Source: an uncultured Bacillota bacterium (GTDB taxonomy: Bacteria > Bacillota_I > Bacilli_A > Erysipelotrichales > Erysipelotrichaceae). Taken from it: 6,382 nucleotides of DNA. Shown in pieces: positions 1 through 6,382 of the stretch (its first letter is position 1; every line of letters starts with the position of its first letter). The stretch is taken from NCBI GenBank assembly GCA_900321955.1, contig ONXX01000074.1, positions 1 to 6,382 of the forward strand, given 5' to 3'. Under the pieces are notes generated by a model. It saw only the letters and a list, made by a program, of their open reading frames with translations, was not told the origin of the DNA and did not search any database. A program made the translations under genes and the position numbers.

Positions 1-414
1 TATCAGTTGCCGACACCGAAGGTTGACGGGCTCAATTTCTCCTTCTCCGGCTTGAAGAACGCCGTTCTGCAGCTGGTGAAAAAGGAAGAAGCAGCCGGCA
101 ATGAGATCAACAAGAGTGACCTGGCATACGCCTTCCAGGAAGTGGCTTTAAATACATTGGTCAAAAAGACAAAGATAGCGCTGGAACAGTATCCGTGCAA
201 GTCGCTGGTTTTGGCGGGCGGTGTTGCGGCAAATTCACGTCTGCGTGAACTGATGAATGAGAATTTCTCGGACATGGATCTCATATTGCCGCCTTTAAAA
301 TACTGCACCGATAATGCCTTAATGATCGCCTGTGCTGCTTTGCATTATCTGAAAGCGGAAAAGTTTGTTTCTCTTGATGCTTCATCGATGCCTTCGATGT
401 CGATCGAGGATTAG
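1..414 (+). CDS. tsaD: TsaD, tRNA N6-threonylcarbamoyladenosine (t6A) transferase subunit, C-terminal part (5' truncated by window edge)
   Basis: The frame is open from base 1, so the gene begins upstream; 137 residues are visible, about 40% of a usual TsaD of about 340. TsaD (formerly Gcp/YgjD) moves threonylcarbamoyl from TC-AMP to A37 of ANN-decoding tRNAs in the cytoplasm, working with TsaB and TsaE. Visible family signatures, numbered from base 1, are NFSFSGLK (12-19), LAGGVAANSRLRE (70-82) and CTDNALMIA (102-110). The Asp of the TDNA motif (about 104) matches the metal-binding aspartate of the family; the HxxxH half of the metal site lies outside the window. The gene ends with two in-frame stops in a row, TAG (412-414) and TGA (415-417). 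No hairpin with a T-run follows, so read-through into rex is possible. Identification is firm; only the missing N-terminal part is unverified. Confidence 0.96.
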   Translation, partial: YQLPTPKVDGLNFSFSGLKNAVLQLVKKEEAAGNEINKSDLAYAFQEVALNTLVKKTKIALEQYPCKSLVLAGGVAANSRLRELMNENFSDMDLILPPLKYCTDNALMIACAALHYLKAEKFVSLDASSMPSMSIED

Positions 415-421
415 TGAAAAG

Positions 422-440
422 AATTGAATAATTCACAATT
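422..440 (+). promoter_or_regulatory. Imperfect dyad over the -35 box; possible Rex operator
   Basis: The 19-base stretch AATTGAATAATTCACAATT has outer arms AATTG (422-426) and CAATT (436-440). Its right half contains TTCACAA (432-438), an exact half-site of the known Rex operator type (TTGTGAA, short spacer, TTCACAA), and this overlaps the -35 box. The left half, TTGAATA, matches only four of seven positions, and the spacing between halves is shorter than the usual operator. Autoregulation by Rex is known in several Gram-positives, so the position is suggestive, but the palindrome is poor. It could be chance in AT-rich DNA. Confidence 0.25.
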
Positions 441-460
441 AGAAACAAATCATATATAAT
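432..460 (+). promoter_or_regulatory. Predicted sigma-A promoter for rex-asnS-ABC-F-tldDE
   Basis: A -35 box TTCACA (432-437, five of six matches to TTGACA) and a perfect -10 box TATAAT (455-460) are separated by 17 nt, the ideal spacing. They lie in a 55-nt spacer with about 10 G/C bases, against roughly 50% G+C in the flanking genes. There is no extended TG before the -10. The predicted start is about 467 (G), within a few bases of the rex ATG at 470. This promoter probably drives the whole downstream run, since later gene junctions are at most 12 nt. Assignment rests on sequence match and position only. Confidence 0.75.
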
Positions 461-469
461 TCTATTGTT

Positions 470-1093
470 ATGTCAGATATTTCCAAAGCGACTTTAAAGC
501 GGTATCCGGTCTACCTGAAAGCTCTGCGCAAGCTTTCGCAGAACGGCGTCAAGCGCATTCGATCCACCGAATTATCGGAATACGTCGATGTCAAGGCGAC
601 GACGATCCGCCATGATTTTTCGATGATCGGTCAGCTTGGCAAACAGGGCTACGGCTACGATATCGATGAACTGATCAGGATCTTTGCCGATGCCTTGGGC
701 GAAGACTACGATGAGGATATGATCCTGATCGGTGTCGGCCGTCTGGGCAAGGCCATACTGAATTACAATAACTGGAATCATGTGGCCGGCGAGATCGTCT
801 GTGCCTTTGATTTAAAACCGGAAAAGAGAAACCAGGAACAGCAGGTCAATGTTCCGGTCTACCATATTTCACAGCTGAAAGAGAAGTTCCCGAAGGGCTG
901 TGAGATCGCTATTCTGTGCATTCCTTCGGGTGCACAGGAGATCGTCAACGAACTGCATGAACTCGGTGTGAAGGGTATCGTCAATTTCACCAGAGAACAC
1001 TTCGTACTGCCGGAAGGCATGATCAAATCGGATGTCGATGTGGTTTCGACGATCGAAGAACTCGTATTTGAAATCAATTCATTAAATAAATAA
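470..1093 (+). CDS. rex: Redox-sensing transcriptional repressor Rex
   Basis: Rex is a cytoplasmic homodimeric repressor that binds DNA when NAD+ dominates and leaves it when NADH rises, releasing fermentation and anaerobic respiration genes. The 207 residues fit the family length of about 205-215. Residues 1-80 form the winged helix, with the ISKATLKRYPVYLKAL start and the recognition region TTIRHDFSMIGQLGKQGYGY (44-63). The Rossmann domain follows, with the dinucleotide loop GVGRLG (88-93), Tyr99 in the conserved LxYN position of the NADH-sensing tyrosine, and Asp114 of FDLKP, which selects NAD(H) over NADP(H). GVKGIVNF (166-173) and a C-terminal swap helix complete it. The ATG at 470 is the first usable start: an in-frame TAG lies at 440-442 and the N-terminus aligns with the family. 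No Shine-Dalgarno precedes it, and the promoter lies so close that the mRNA may be leaderless. The stop is 12 nt before asnS. Confidence 0.96.
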   Translation: MSDISKATLKRYPVYLKALRKLSQNGVKRIRSTELSEYVDVKATTIRHDFSMIGQLGKQGYGYDIDELIRIFADALGEDYDEDMILIGVGRLGKAILNYNNWNHVAGEIVCAFDLKPEKRNQEQQVNVPVYHISQLKEKFPKGCEIAILCIPSGAQEIVNELHELGVKGIVNFTREHFVLPEGMIKSDVDVVSTIEELVFEINSLNK

Positions 1094-1100
1094 GAGGGGG
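1092..1100 (+). promoter_or_regulatory. Strong Shine-Dalgarno site for asnS
   Basis: AAGAGGGGG overlaps the last bases of the rex stop codon and lies 5 nt before the ATG at 1106. It decides this start over the in-frame ATG at 1139, which has no comparable site. The 12-nt gap to rex leaves no room for a T-box leader, so asnS has no separate tRNA-sensing control here. Confidence 0.85.
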
Positions 1101-1105
1101 TTAAT

Positions 1106-2485
1106 ATGGATTTATATTTTGCAAGAGAACTGTATGAAATGGCTGTCAACGGTTCGGACATGGAACTCGATCAGCTCGAGTATGTTTCGGTTGAGGGCTG
1201 GGTCAGGACCAATCGTGATAACGGTCAGGTCGGTTTTATCGAACTCAATGACGGTTCCTATTTTAAGAATATTCAGATCGTCTACGGACCGGAATTAGAC
1301 AACCACAATGAAGTTTCCCATCTTCTGACCGGTTCTTCGATCTATGTCATCGGCAAGTTCATCCTGACACCGGAAAACAAACAGCCGTTCGAGATCAGGG
1401 CAACTTCGATTGAAATCGAAGGCAATTCCGCTGAAACCTATCCTCTGCAGAAGAAGAGACATACTTTTGAATTCTTAAGGGAGATCCCGCATCTGCGTCC
1501 GCGTACCAACACCTTTATGGCGGTTTTCAGAGTGCGTTCTGCTTTGGCGATGGCAATCCATGAATTCTTCCAGAATCAGGGTTTTGTCTATGTCCATACG
1601 CCGATCATTACCGGCAATGATGCGGAAGGCGCCGGCGAAGTCTTTACCGTCACAACCAGAGAAGACAATAACTACGAAGAAGATTTCTTCGGCAAGCATG
1701 CCTCTTTGACCGTTTCCGGACAGCTTCATGTCGAAGCGTTCGCGATGGCTTTCAGAGATGTCTATACCTTTGGTCCGACCTTCCGTTCGGAAAATTCCAA
1801 CACCAAGACACATGCCTCTGAGTTCTGGATGATCGAACCGGAGATTGCTTTTGCCGATCTGGAAGACGATATGCAGCTGATCGAAGACATGGTCAAGTAT
1901 TGCATCGAATATGTCAGAAAAGAATGTCCGCAGGAAATGAATTTCTTCAACACGATGATCGATAAGACCCTGCTGGAAAGACTCGATCATGTGTACAATT
2001 CCACCTTCAGAAGAATGCCTTATACCGAGGCCATCGATATCCTTTTAAAGGCGCCGGTCAAATTTGAAAACAAGGTATCCTGGGGCATGGACCTCAATAC
2101 CGAACACGAGCGTTATCTTTCCGAACAGGTCGTCAAGGGCCCGGTCTTTTTGACCGATTATCCAAAAGACATCAAGGCCTTCTATATGCGTCTGAATGAT
2201 GACGGCAAGACGGTTGCAGCCTGTGACCTGTTGGTTCCGCATGTCGGCGAACTGGTCGGCGGCTCGCAGCGTGAAGAGCGTCTTGACCTTCTTGAGAAGA
2301 GAATGGATGAGCTCGGAATGGATAAGGAAGGCTATCAGTGGTATCTGGATCTCAGAAGATACGGCGGCTGCAAGCATGCCGGCTTCGGTCTGGGTTTTGA
2401 AAGGATGGTTATGTATCTGACGGGTATGGAAAACATCAGAGATGTCCTGCCGTATCCGCGTACACCTAAGAATCTGATCTACTAA
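1106..2485 (+). CDS. asnS: Asparagine--tRNA ligase (AsnRS), class IIb
   Basis: Charges tRNA-Asn with asparagine using ATP, in the cytoplasm as a homodimer. At 459 residues it matches the usual bacterial length (about 460). An N-terminal OB-fold anticodon-binding domain spans about 28-110 ([12 protein letters not shown], then GFIELNDGS). The class II core follows: motif 1 about 138-166, ending in HTPII with the invariant Pro166; motif 2 FGPTFRSEN with Arg227; motif 3 [12 protein letters not shown] with Arg433, followed by the typical end [10 protein letters not shown]. The stretch [17 protein letters not shown] after motif 2 is the AsnRS form; AspRS has a different loop and a large GAD insertion, absent here. 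All catalytic motifs look intact. The gene sits 12 nt after rex and 4 nt before the ABC-F gene, so it is probably co-transcribed with both. A true AsnRS suggests direct Asn charging is available, although the Asp-tRNA/GatCAB route may also exist elsewhere in the genome. Confidence 0.97.
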   Translation: MDLYFARELYEMAVNGSDMELDQLEYVSVEGWVRTNRDNGQVGFIELNDGSYFKNIQIVYGPELDNHNEVSHLLTGSSIYVIGKFILTPENKQPFEIRATSIEIEGNSAETYPLQKKRHTFEFLREIPHLRPRTNTFMAVFRVRSALAMAIHEFFQNQGFVYVHTPIITGNDAEGAGEVFTVTTREDNNYEEDFFGKHASLTVSGQLHVEAFAMAFRDVYTFGPTFRSENSNTKTHASEFWMIEPEIAFADLEDDMQLIEDMVKYCIEYVRKECPQEMNFFNTMIDKTLLERLDHVYNSTFRRMPYTEAIDILLKAPVKFENKVSWGMDLNTEHERYLSEQVVKGPVFLTDYPKDIKAFYMRLNDDGKTVAACDLLVPHVGELVGGSQREERLDLLEKRMDELGMDKEGYQWYLDLRRYGGCKHAGFGLGFERMVMYLTGMENIRDVLPYPRTPKNLIY

Positions 2486-2489
2486 ATCA

Positions 2490-4355
2490 ATGATTGTACA
2501 GATTAGCAACGGCACCGTTTATTTCGGTGCCAATGATGTTTTTGAAAATATCGACTTCACCGTGAACGAGAACGAAAGGATCGCTCTGGTGGGCCGCAAC
2601 GGGAGTGGCAAGACCACTCTTTTAAAAGTACTCACCGGGGAGTGCGAACTCTCTTCCGGTCAGCTGATCAAGACCAATAAGACCAGCATCTCTTATCTGA
2701 AACAGAATGCGCTGGCTCTATCGGAAGATACGATCGGTGAAGTCTTTGATCAGGTCTTTGCCAAGCTCAAGGATCTGGAAAAGCAGATGGAAGAATTGTC
2801 CGACGCCATGAAGGAAGATCCGGATGAAAAGCTGATCAATAAATATTCTGCTTTGCAGGAGGAATACAAGTATCTGGGCGGCTATACCTACCAAAGCGAG
2901 ATGCTGAGTGTTCTGGCCGGTTTCGGTTTTAAGGAGAGTGATCTGGAAAGAAAGGTTTCTTCTTTCTCGGGCGGTGAAAAAACCAAGATCGCCTTTGCCA
3001 GCCTGCTTCTGGCAAAACCGGATCTGCTGCTGCTGGACGAACCGACCAACCACCTGGACTTATCGACGATTGAATGGCTGGAGAATTATCTGGCCAAATA
3101 CAAGAAGGCGATGGTCATCGTTTCCCATGACCGCATGTTTTTGGATAAAACGGTGAATGTGGTCTATGAACTGGAATACGGTTCCATTCGCCGCTATGCC
3201 GGCAACTACTCCAGTTTCGTGGAACAGAAAAAGAACGATCTGATCCGTCAGGAATCCGCCTACCGCAGGCAGCAGAAAGATATCAAGCGTCTGGAGGAAC
3301 TGATCGAAAAGTTCCGCTACAAGAAAAATAAAGCTGCATTTGCCCAGTCCAAGATCAAGTATCTGGAGCGGATGGAGCGCATCGAAGATCCCAAGAAGGC
3401 CGACACCAAGGCATTCAAGGCGAAATTTGTCTGCGGCGTGAGAGGCGGCAAGAACGTATTGAGCCTGGATCACTTTGAAGTCGGCTATGATAAGCCTCTG
3501 GCCAATGTGTCATTGGAGATCAAAAGGGGCGATCGGATCTGCGTCATGGGCGATAACGGTACCGGCAAATCAACGTTACTGAAATCGATCATCGGCGAAA
3601 CAAAACCTTTGGGCGGCTATATGATGCTGGGTCACCAGATCCAGATCGGCTACTTCGATCAGAATCTGGCCAACTTCCATAACGGCAATACGGTTTTGGA
3701 GGAACTCTGGAACGAACATCCCGATCTTGACATGTTCAAGATCCGTTCGGTTTTGGGTGCCTTCTTGTTTACCGCTGATGAAGTCTTCAAAGAGGTCGAT
3801 GTCCTTTCCGGCGGTGAGAAGGTGCGCTTGTCTTTGGCAAAGCTGATGATGAAGAAGGCAAACTTCCTCATTCTGGATGAGCCGACCAACCATCTGGACA
3901 TCATCTCCAAGGAAGCGCTGGAAAATGCCCTCAACGAGTATGACGGCACGATCTTATTTGTATCGCATGACCGATACTTCATCCGCAAGATCGCCACGTC
4001 GTGTCTGGTTATCGATACCGACAAGGTGACGTATTATCCGGATGGCTATAAAGACTACATAGACGCAAAAGTCAAGGAAGCCCCGGAAAAAGTCAAAGAA
4101 GAAAAGAACGAAGTTCCTTTAAAGGAACTCAAACAGAAACCGAAATACAACATCAAACGACTGGAAAATGAGATCTCCCTGATGGAAGATATTCTGGAAG
4201 ACAAGCGGGCCTTACGCTATGAACCGGAATACTATCAGGACATGAAGAAGATGGCCGAGCTCGATGATGAGATCGACGAGATCCACAATAAGATCCACGC
4301 CTTAGAAGAGAAATGGGAAGAGGCGATGTTGTTTGAAGAAGAAAAGAATAAATAG
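2490..4355 (+). CDS. ABC-F family ATPase, YdiF-type (ribosome-associated)
   Basis: A soluble 621-residue protein with two ABC domains and no membrane segments, the ABC-F plan; such proteins bind the ribosomal E site and help relieve stalled or paused translation. NBD1: Walker A GRNGSGKTT (35-43), helical arm insert about 84-130, signature SGGEK (160-164), Walker B LLLLDEP ending near 185, H-switch His213. The charged linker about 232-310 is the P-site-tRNA-interacting region. NBD2: Walker A GDNGTGKST (354-362), signature SGGEK (440-444), Walker B LILDEP (460-465), His493. A Lys/Glu-rich C-terminal coiled coil runs from about 565 to 619. Both catalytic glutamates (184, 464) are present, so both sites should be active. 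Length, C-terminal extension and the VLGAFLF region resemble B. subtilis YdiF, which also neighbours tsaD and rex; antibiotic-resistance ABC-Fs cannot be excluded but are less likely. The ATG is 4 nt after the asnS stop with no SD, suggesting translational coupling. Confidence 0.93.
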   Translation: MIVQISNGTVYFGANDVFENIDFTVNENERIALVGRNGSGKTTLLKVLTGECELSSGQLIKTNKTSISYLKQNALALSEDTIGEVFDQVFAKLKDLEKQMEELSDAMKEDPDEKLINKYSALQEEYKYLGGYTYQSEMLSVLAGFGFKESDLERKVSSFSGGEKTKIAFASLLLAKPDLLLLDEPTNHLDLSTIEWLENYLAKYKKAMVIVSHDRMFLDKTVNVVYELEYGSIRRYAGNYSSFVEQKKNDLIRQESAYRRQQKDIKRLEELIEKFRYKKNKAAFAQSKIKYLERMERIEDPKKADTKAFKAKFVCGVRGGKNVLSLDHFEVGYDKPLANVSLEIKRGDRICVMGDNGTGKSTLLKSIIGETKPLGGYMMLGHQIQIGYFDQNLANFHNGNTVLEELWNEHPDLDMFKIRSVLGAFLFTADEVFKEVDVLSGGEKVRLSLAKLMMKKANFLILDEPTNHLDIISKEALENALNEYDGTILFVSHDRYFIRKIATSCLVIDTDKVTYYPDGYKDYIDAKVKEAPEKVKEEKNEVPLKELKQKPKYNIKRLENEISLMEDILEDKRALRYEPEYYQDMKKMAELDDEIDEIHNKIHALEEKWEEAMLFEEEKNK

Positions 4356-4360
4356 GGAGG
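4354..4360 (+). promoter_or_regulatory. Shine-Dalgarno site that sets the tldD start
   Basis: AGGGAGG, overlapping the ABC-F stop codon TAG (4353-4355), lies 5 nt before the ATG at 4366. It fixes this ATG as the start. The frame is open further upstream to a TTG at 4333, but that would add an 11-residue Lys/Arg-rich extension without an SD and would overlap the ABC-F gene. Confidence 0.85.
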
Positions 4361-4365
4361 CAAGA

Positions 4366-5748
4366 ATGTTAAACAGATATCTCAAATCAAGGATCCCGGA
4401 TGCCAAGAGGCTGGTTGAACAGCTTTCCAAGCATTACGACTATGTCTCGATCCTGGGTTCCTTCGTCAACACCAAGAGGATTGTGACATCGACACGCATC
4501 GATTCTTCCGATGATGTCGACAACGAATGCGGTTTTGTGATCAAGGTCTACAAGGACGGCCGCTATTCCGAATATTCCTGCAATGATATCCGTGACCTCA
4601 AGGCCGGCACGGTAAAAGCATCTTTGAATTTGAGCAATGCCTATTCGGCCAAGTTCTCGGTTGCGATGTTACAAGAGAAGGAACATGTTGAAGACTTTTT
4701 AAGGGAAGATGACAGCAAGCTCAGCGACAAACAGATCCTGCAGGAACTGAAAGAGACGAGACTTGGCATTGAAGCTTCCGATTCCCGGATCATCAATGTC
4801 CAGAGCGCCTACATCAAGCGTTCAACGTCCAAGATCTTCGTATCGGCCAAGAAGTGTTTAACACAGAAATACGACTGGATCAACGCGATCCTTGTCGTCG
4901 TTGTCAGAGACGGCGATACAATCAAATCCAACTTTGAAGCCCAGGGCGAGCCAAACAGCCGCCTGGCTTTGGATAAATTCAGGGAAACAGCACCGGCAGT
5001 CACCGATATCGCTTTGCGCCTGCTGAAGGCAAAACCGGTAAAGCCGGGCAAGTATACGATCATCACCGATCCTTCCATTTCCGGTCTGATCGCCCACGAG
5101 GCCTTTGGCCATGGCGTCGAGATGGACATGTTTGTCAAGAACCGTGCCAAGGCAGTCAACTACGTCGGCAAGTATGTTGCCTCCGAACTGGTGGACATGT
5201 ATGACGGTGCTGCCAGCTGCTTAAGTGCAGCTTCCTATTTCTTTGATGATGACGGCGTTGAAGCCCACTCCACCCAGATCATCAAGAAGGGCATTTTGCA
5301 GACCGGTATTTCCGATTCCTTAAGCGCAATGGAACTGGGCAGCGAGCCGACGGGCAATGGCCGCCGCCAGGATTATCAAAGAAAGGTCTACACCCGCATG
5401 ACCAACACCTGGTTTGGTCCGGGCAAAGACAAGTATGAAGATATGATCAAATCGGTCAAGCACGGCTATCTGCTTTGCCAGACCAATAACGGCATGGAAG
5501 ATCCGAAAAACTGGCAGATCCAATGTACGGCTTCCTATGGCTTAGAGATCAAGGACGGCAAGTTTACCGGCGAAATGATCGCTCCGGTGGTCATTTCCGG
5601 CTATGTCATCGATCTGCTCAGCTCGATTTCCATGGTTTCGGATCAGGTGACGATCCACGGTTCGGGAAGCTGCGGCAAGGGCCATAAGGAATGGGTCTAT
5701 GTTTCGGACGGCGGTCCGTATCTGAAAGCGGAGGCGAAATTAGGATGA
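4366..5748 (+). CDS. tldD: TldD-type metalloprotease subunit (TldD/PmbA family)
   Basis: TldD pairs with TldE (PmbA) to form a cytoplasmic zinc-dependent protease that trims unfolded peptides; in Escherichia coli it matures microcin B17 and degrades the CcdA antitoxin. The 460 residues are slightly shorter than E. coli TldD (481). The N-terminal and middle family domains span about 20-205; the C-terminal domain begins near 220. The metal site HEAFGH (244-249) fits HExxxH and is followed by GVEMD, as in TldD. A second metal ligand, Cys436, lies in the GSCGKG stretch near the C-terminus, also the expected place. These residues mark this as the catalytic TldD-type subunit; TldE lacks HExxxH. The ATG at 4366 has a strong SD. 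The stop overlaps the next gene, a TldE-like partner, by 4 nt, consistent with coupled equimolar synthesis. No RiPP precursor or toxin-antitoxin gene is visible nearby, so the substrate is unknown. Confidence 0.93.
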   Translation: MLNRYLKSRIPDAKRLVEQLSKHYDYVSILGSFVNTKRIVTSTRIDSSDDVDNECGFVIKVYKDGRYSEYSCNDIRDLKAGTVKASLNLSNAYSAKFSVAMLQEKEHVEDFLREDDSKLSDKQILQELKETRLGIEASDSRIINVQSAYIKRSTSKIFVSAKKCLTQKYDWINAILVVVVRDGDTIKSNFEAQGEPNSRLALDKFRETAPAVTDIALRLLKAKPVKPGKYTIITDPSISGLIAHEAFGHGVEMDMFVKNRAKAVNYVGKYVASELVDMYDGAASCLSAASYFFDDDGVEAHSTQIIKKGILQTGISDSLSAMELGSEPTGNGRRQDYQRKVYTRMTNTWFGPGKDKYEDMIKSVKHGYLLCQTNNGMEDPKNWQIQCTASYGLEIKDGKFTGEMIAPVVISGYVIDLLSSISMVSDQVTIHGSGSCGKGHKEWVYVSDGGPYLKAEAKLG

Positions 5749-6382
5749 TGAAGAAAAATGAGATCCTTTCCTGTCTGAAAGGCAATAAAAAGATCAGTGC
5801 ATATGAAGTGTCGATTATCGACAAGGACTCCAGGGAACTGTTTTATGTCTTGGATCATCTGGAGATCAACCGTGCAGTGAAAGTGAAGACGACAGCGATC
5901 ACTGTCTATGTTTCCGATGCCAAAACCACCGGTTCTTCTTCGATCACCGTGACGGCGGCCGATGATCTCAAGTCTTTGAATGCAAAGATCAATGCGGCAG
6001 TCAAAAAAGCCGCTTCGGCTAAGAATCCGTATTATCCGTTAACTGCCAAGACGGAGAATATCCGCAATACGAAGAAGGGGAATCAAGACCTCAATGAGAT
6101 CGCTACCAAGGTGGCTAAGGCCATCTTCAAGGCCGATGTCTATAAAAACGGCTGGATCAATTCAACCGAGATCTTCGTTTCCAGTTTCAAGGAAGAGTTC
6201 ATCAATTCCAACGGCGTCGATCATATCAATGATTCCTTCAAGATCGAAGTGGAATGCATCCCGACCTGGTCAAACAAGAAGGAAGAATTCGAACTCTACA
6301 AGTTCTATGAATCCAACCGTTTTGACAGCAAGGCCATCACGGAAGAGATCGATGACATCTTAAAGCTTGCCAAGGCCCGCAG
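5745..6382 (+). CDS. TldE/PmbA-like subunit of the TldD/TldE protease, N-terminal part (3' truncated by window edge)
   Basis: The frame stays open from the ATG at 5745 to the right edge, giving 212 residues of an expected roughly 440. The N-terminus reads MMKKNEILSCLKGNKKISAY, followed by a region resembling Bacillota TldE/PmbA homologues: ELFYVLDHLEINRA, then ITVYVSD, GSSSITV, and KNPYYPL (93-99). No HExxxH occurs in the visible part, as expected for the non-catalytic partner, but the diagnostic C-terminal half is outside the window. The ATG overlaps the tldD stop as ATGA. A GGAGG (5730-5734) lies 10 nt upstream; the second ATG at 5748 is in frame but more distant from it. The family is assigned from the domain pattern plus position directly after tldD. 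The exact subtype, TldE or a second TldD-like paralogue, is less certain. Confidence 0.85.
   Translation, partial: MMKKNEILSCLKGNKKISAYEVSIIDKDSRELFYVLDHLEINRAVKVKTTAITVYVSDAKTTGSSSITVTAADDLKSLNAKINAAVKKAASAKNPYYPLTAKTENIRNTKKGNQDLNEIATKVAKAIFKADVYKNGWINSTEIFVSSFKEEFINSNGVDHINDSFKIEVECIPTWSNKKEEFELYKFYESNRFDSKAITEEIDDILKLAKAR

Noticed and set aside
415..469. Rho-independent terminator after tsaD
   Set aside because: The AATTG/CAATT dyad has short A/T-rich arms, a 9-nt loop and no following T-run; it is more likely promoter DNA or chance.
1094..1105. T-box leader for asnS
   Set aside because: Only 12 nt separate rex from asnS, far too short for a T-box; control must come from the upstream promoter.
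1475..1990. A long minus-strand open frame opposite asnS, and similar minus-strand frames at 2045-2515, 3060-3473 and 3576-4024
   Set aside because: They lie antisense to well-conserved genes, show no recognisable domains, and are explained by codon bias of the + strand genes.
4333..4365. Upstream TTG start for tldD
   Set aside because: It would add 11 basic residues, overlap the ABC-F C-terminus and lack an SD, whereas the ATG at 4366 has AGGGAGG 5 nt upstream.
6006..6015. Run of six A residues followed by G as a possible frameshift site in the TldE-like gene
   Set aside because: The codons read AAA AAA GCC in frame, not the A-AAA-AAG slippery phase, and the downstream frame continues normally as a PmbA-like protein.
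6094..6363. Second + strand open frame inside the TldE-like gene
   Set aside because: It is an alternative frame of the PmbA-like coding sequence with Arg/Ser-rich, low-complexity composition and no SD.

Overview
The window holds six genes, all on the + strand and tightly packed. Both edge genes are cut by the window: the 3' part of tsaD at the left and the 5' part of a TldE/PmbA-like gene at the right. Four genes are complete: rex, asnS, a YdiF-type ABC-F ATPase and a TldD-type metallopeptidase. I see no RNA genes, mobile elements, CRISPR arrays, long repeats or convincing terminators. The only gap longer than about 12 nt is the 55-nt, roughly 82% A+T spacer between tsaD and rex.

The gene set points to Bacillota (Firmicutes). 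Rex is a redox sensor found mainly in Gram-positive bacteria. The ABC-F protein most resembles Bacillus YdiF, and strong purine-rich Shine-Dalgarno sites precede asnS and tldD. Coding G+C is close to one half by eye, higher than in typical low-GC clostridia. An Erysipelotrichia-like or clostridial anaerobe is plausible, but the genus cannot be read from this sequence.

Layout: 1-414, end of tsaD (t6A tRNA modification), closed by two in-frame stops. 415-469, AT-rich spacer with a good sigma-A promoter (TTCACA, 17-nt spacer, TATAAT) that would start transcription within a few bases of the rex ATG, so rex is probably leaderless or nearly so. 470-1093, rex. 1106-2485, asnS after a strong SD. 2490-4355, ABC-F ATPase starting 4 nt after the asnS stop with no visible SD. 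4366-5748, TldD-like protease subunit. 5745 to the right edge, TldE/PmbA-like partner overlapping tldD by 4 nt.

Functionally this is a mainly housekeeping operon: two or three translation genes (tRNA modification, tRNA-Asn charging, ribosome-associated ATPase), a NADH/NAD+-responsive repressor that may control its own operon, and a two-subunit TldD/TldE protease. As I recall it, the Bacillus subtilis ydi region also clusters tsaD (ydiE), ydiF and rex (ydiH), so part of this order looks conserved, with asnS and tldD/tldE as local additions. I found no convincing new system. The most checkable points are the leaderless rex start, possible rex autoregulation, and the SD-less ABC-F start.
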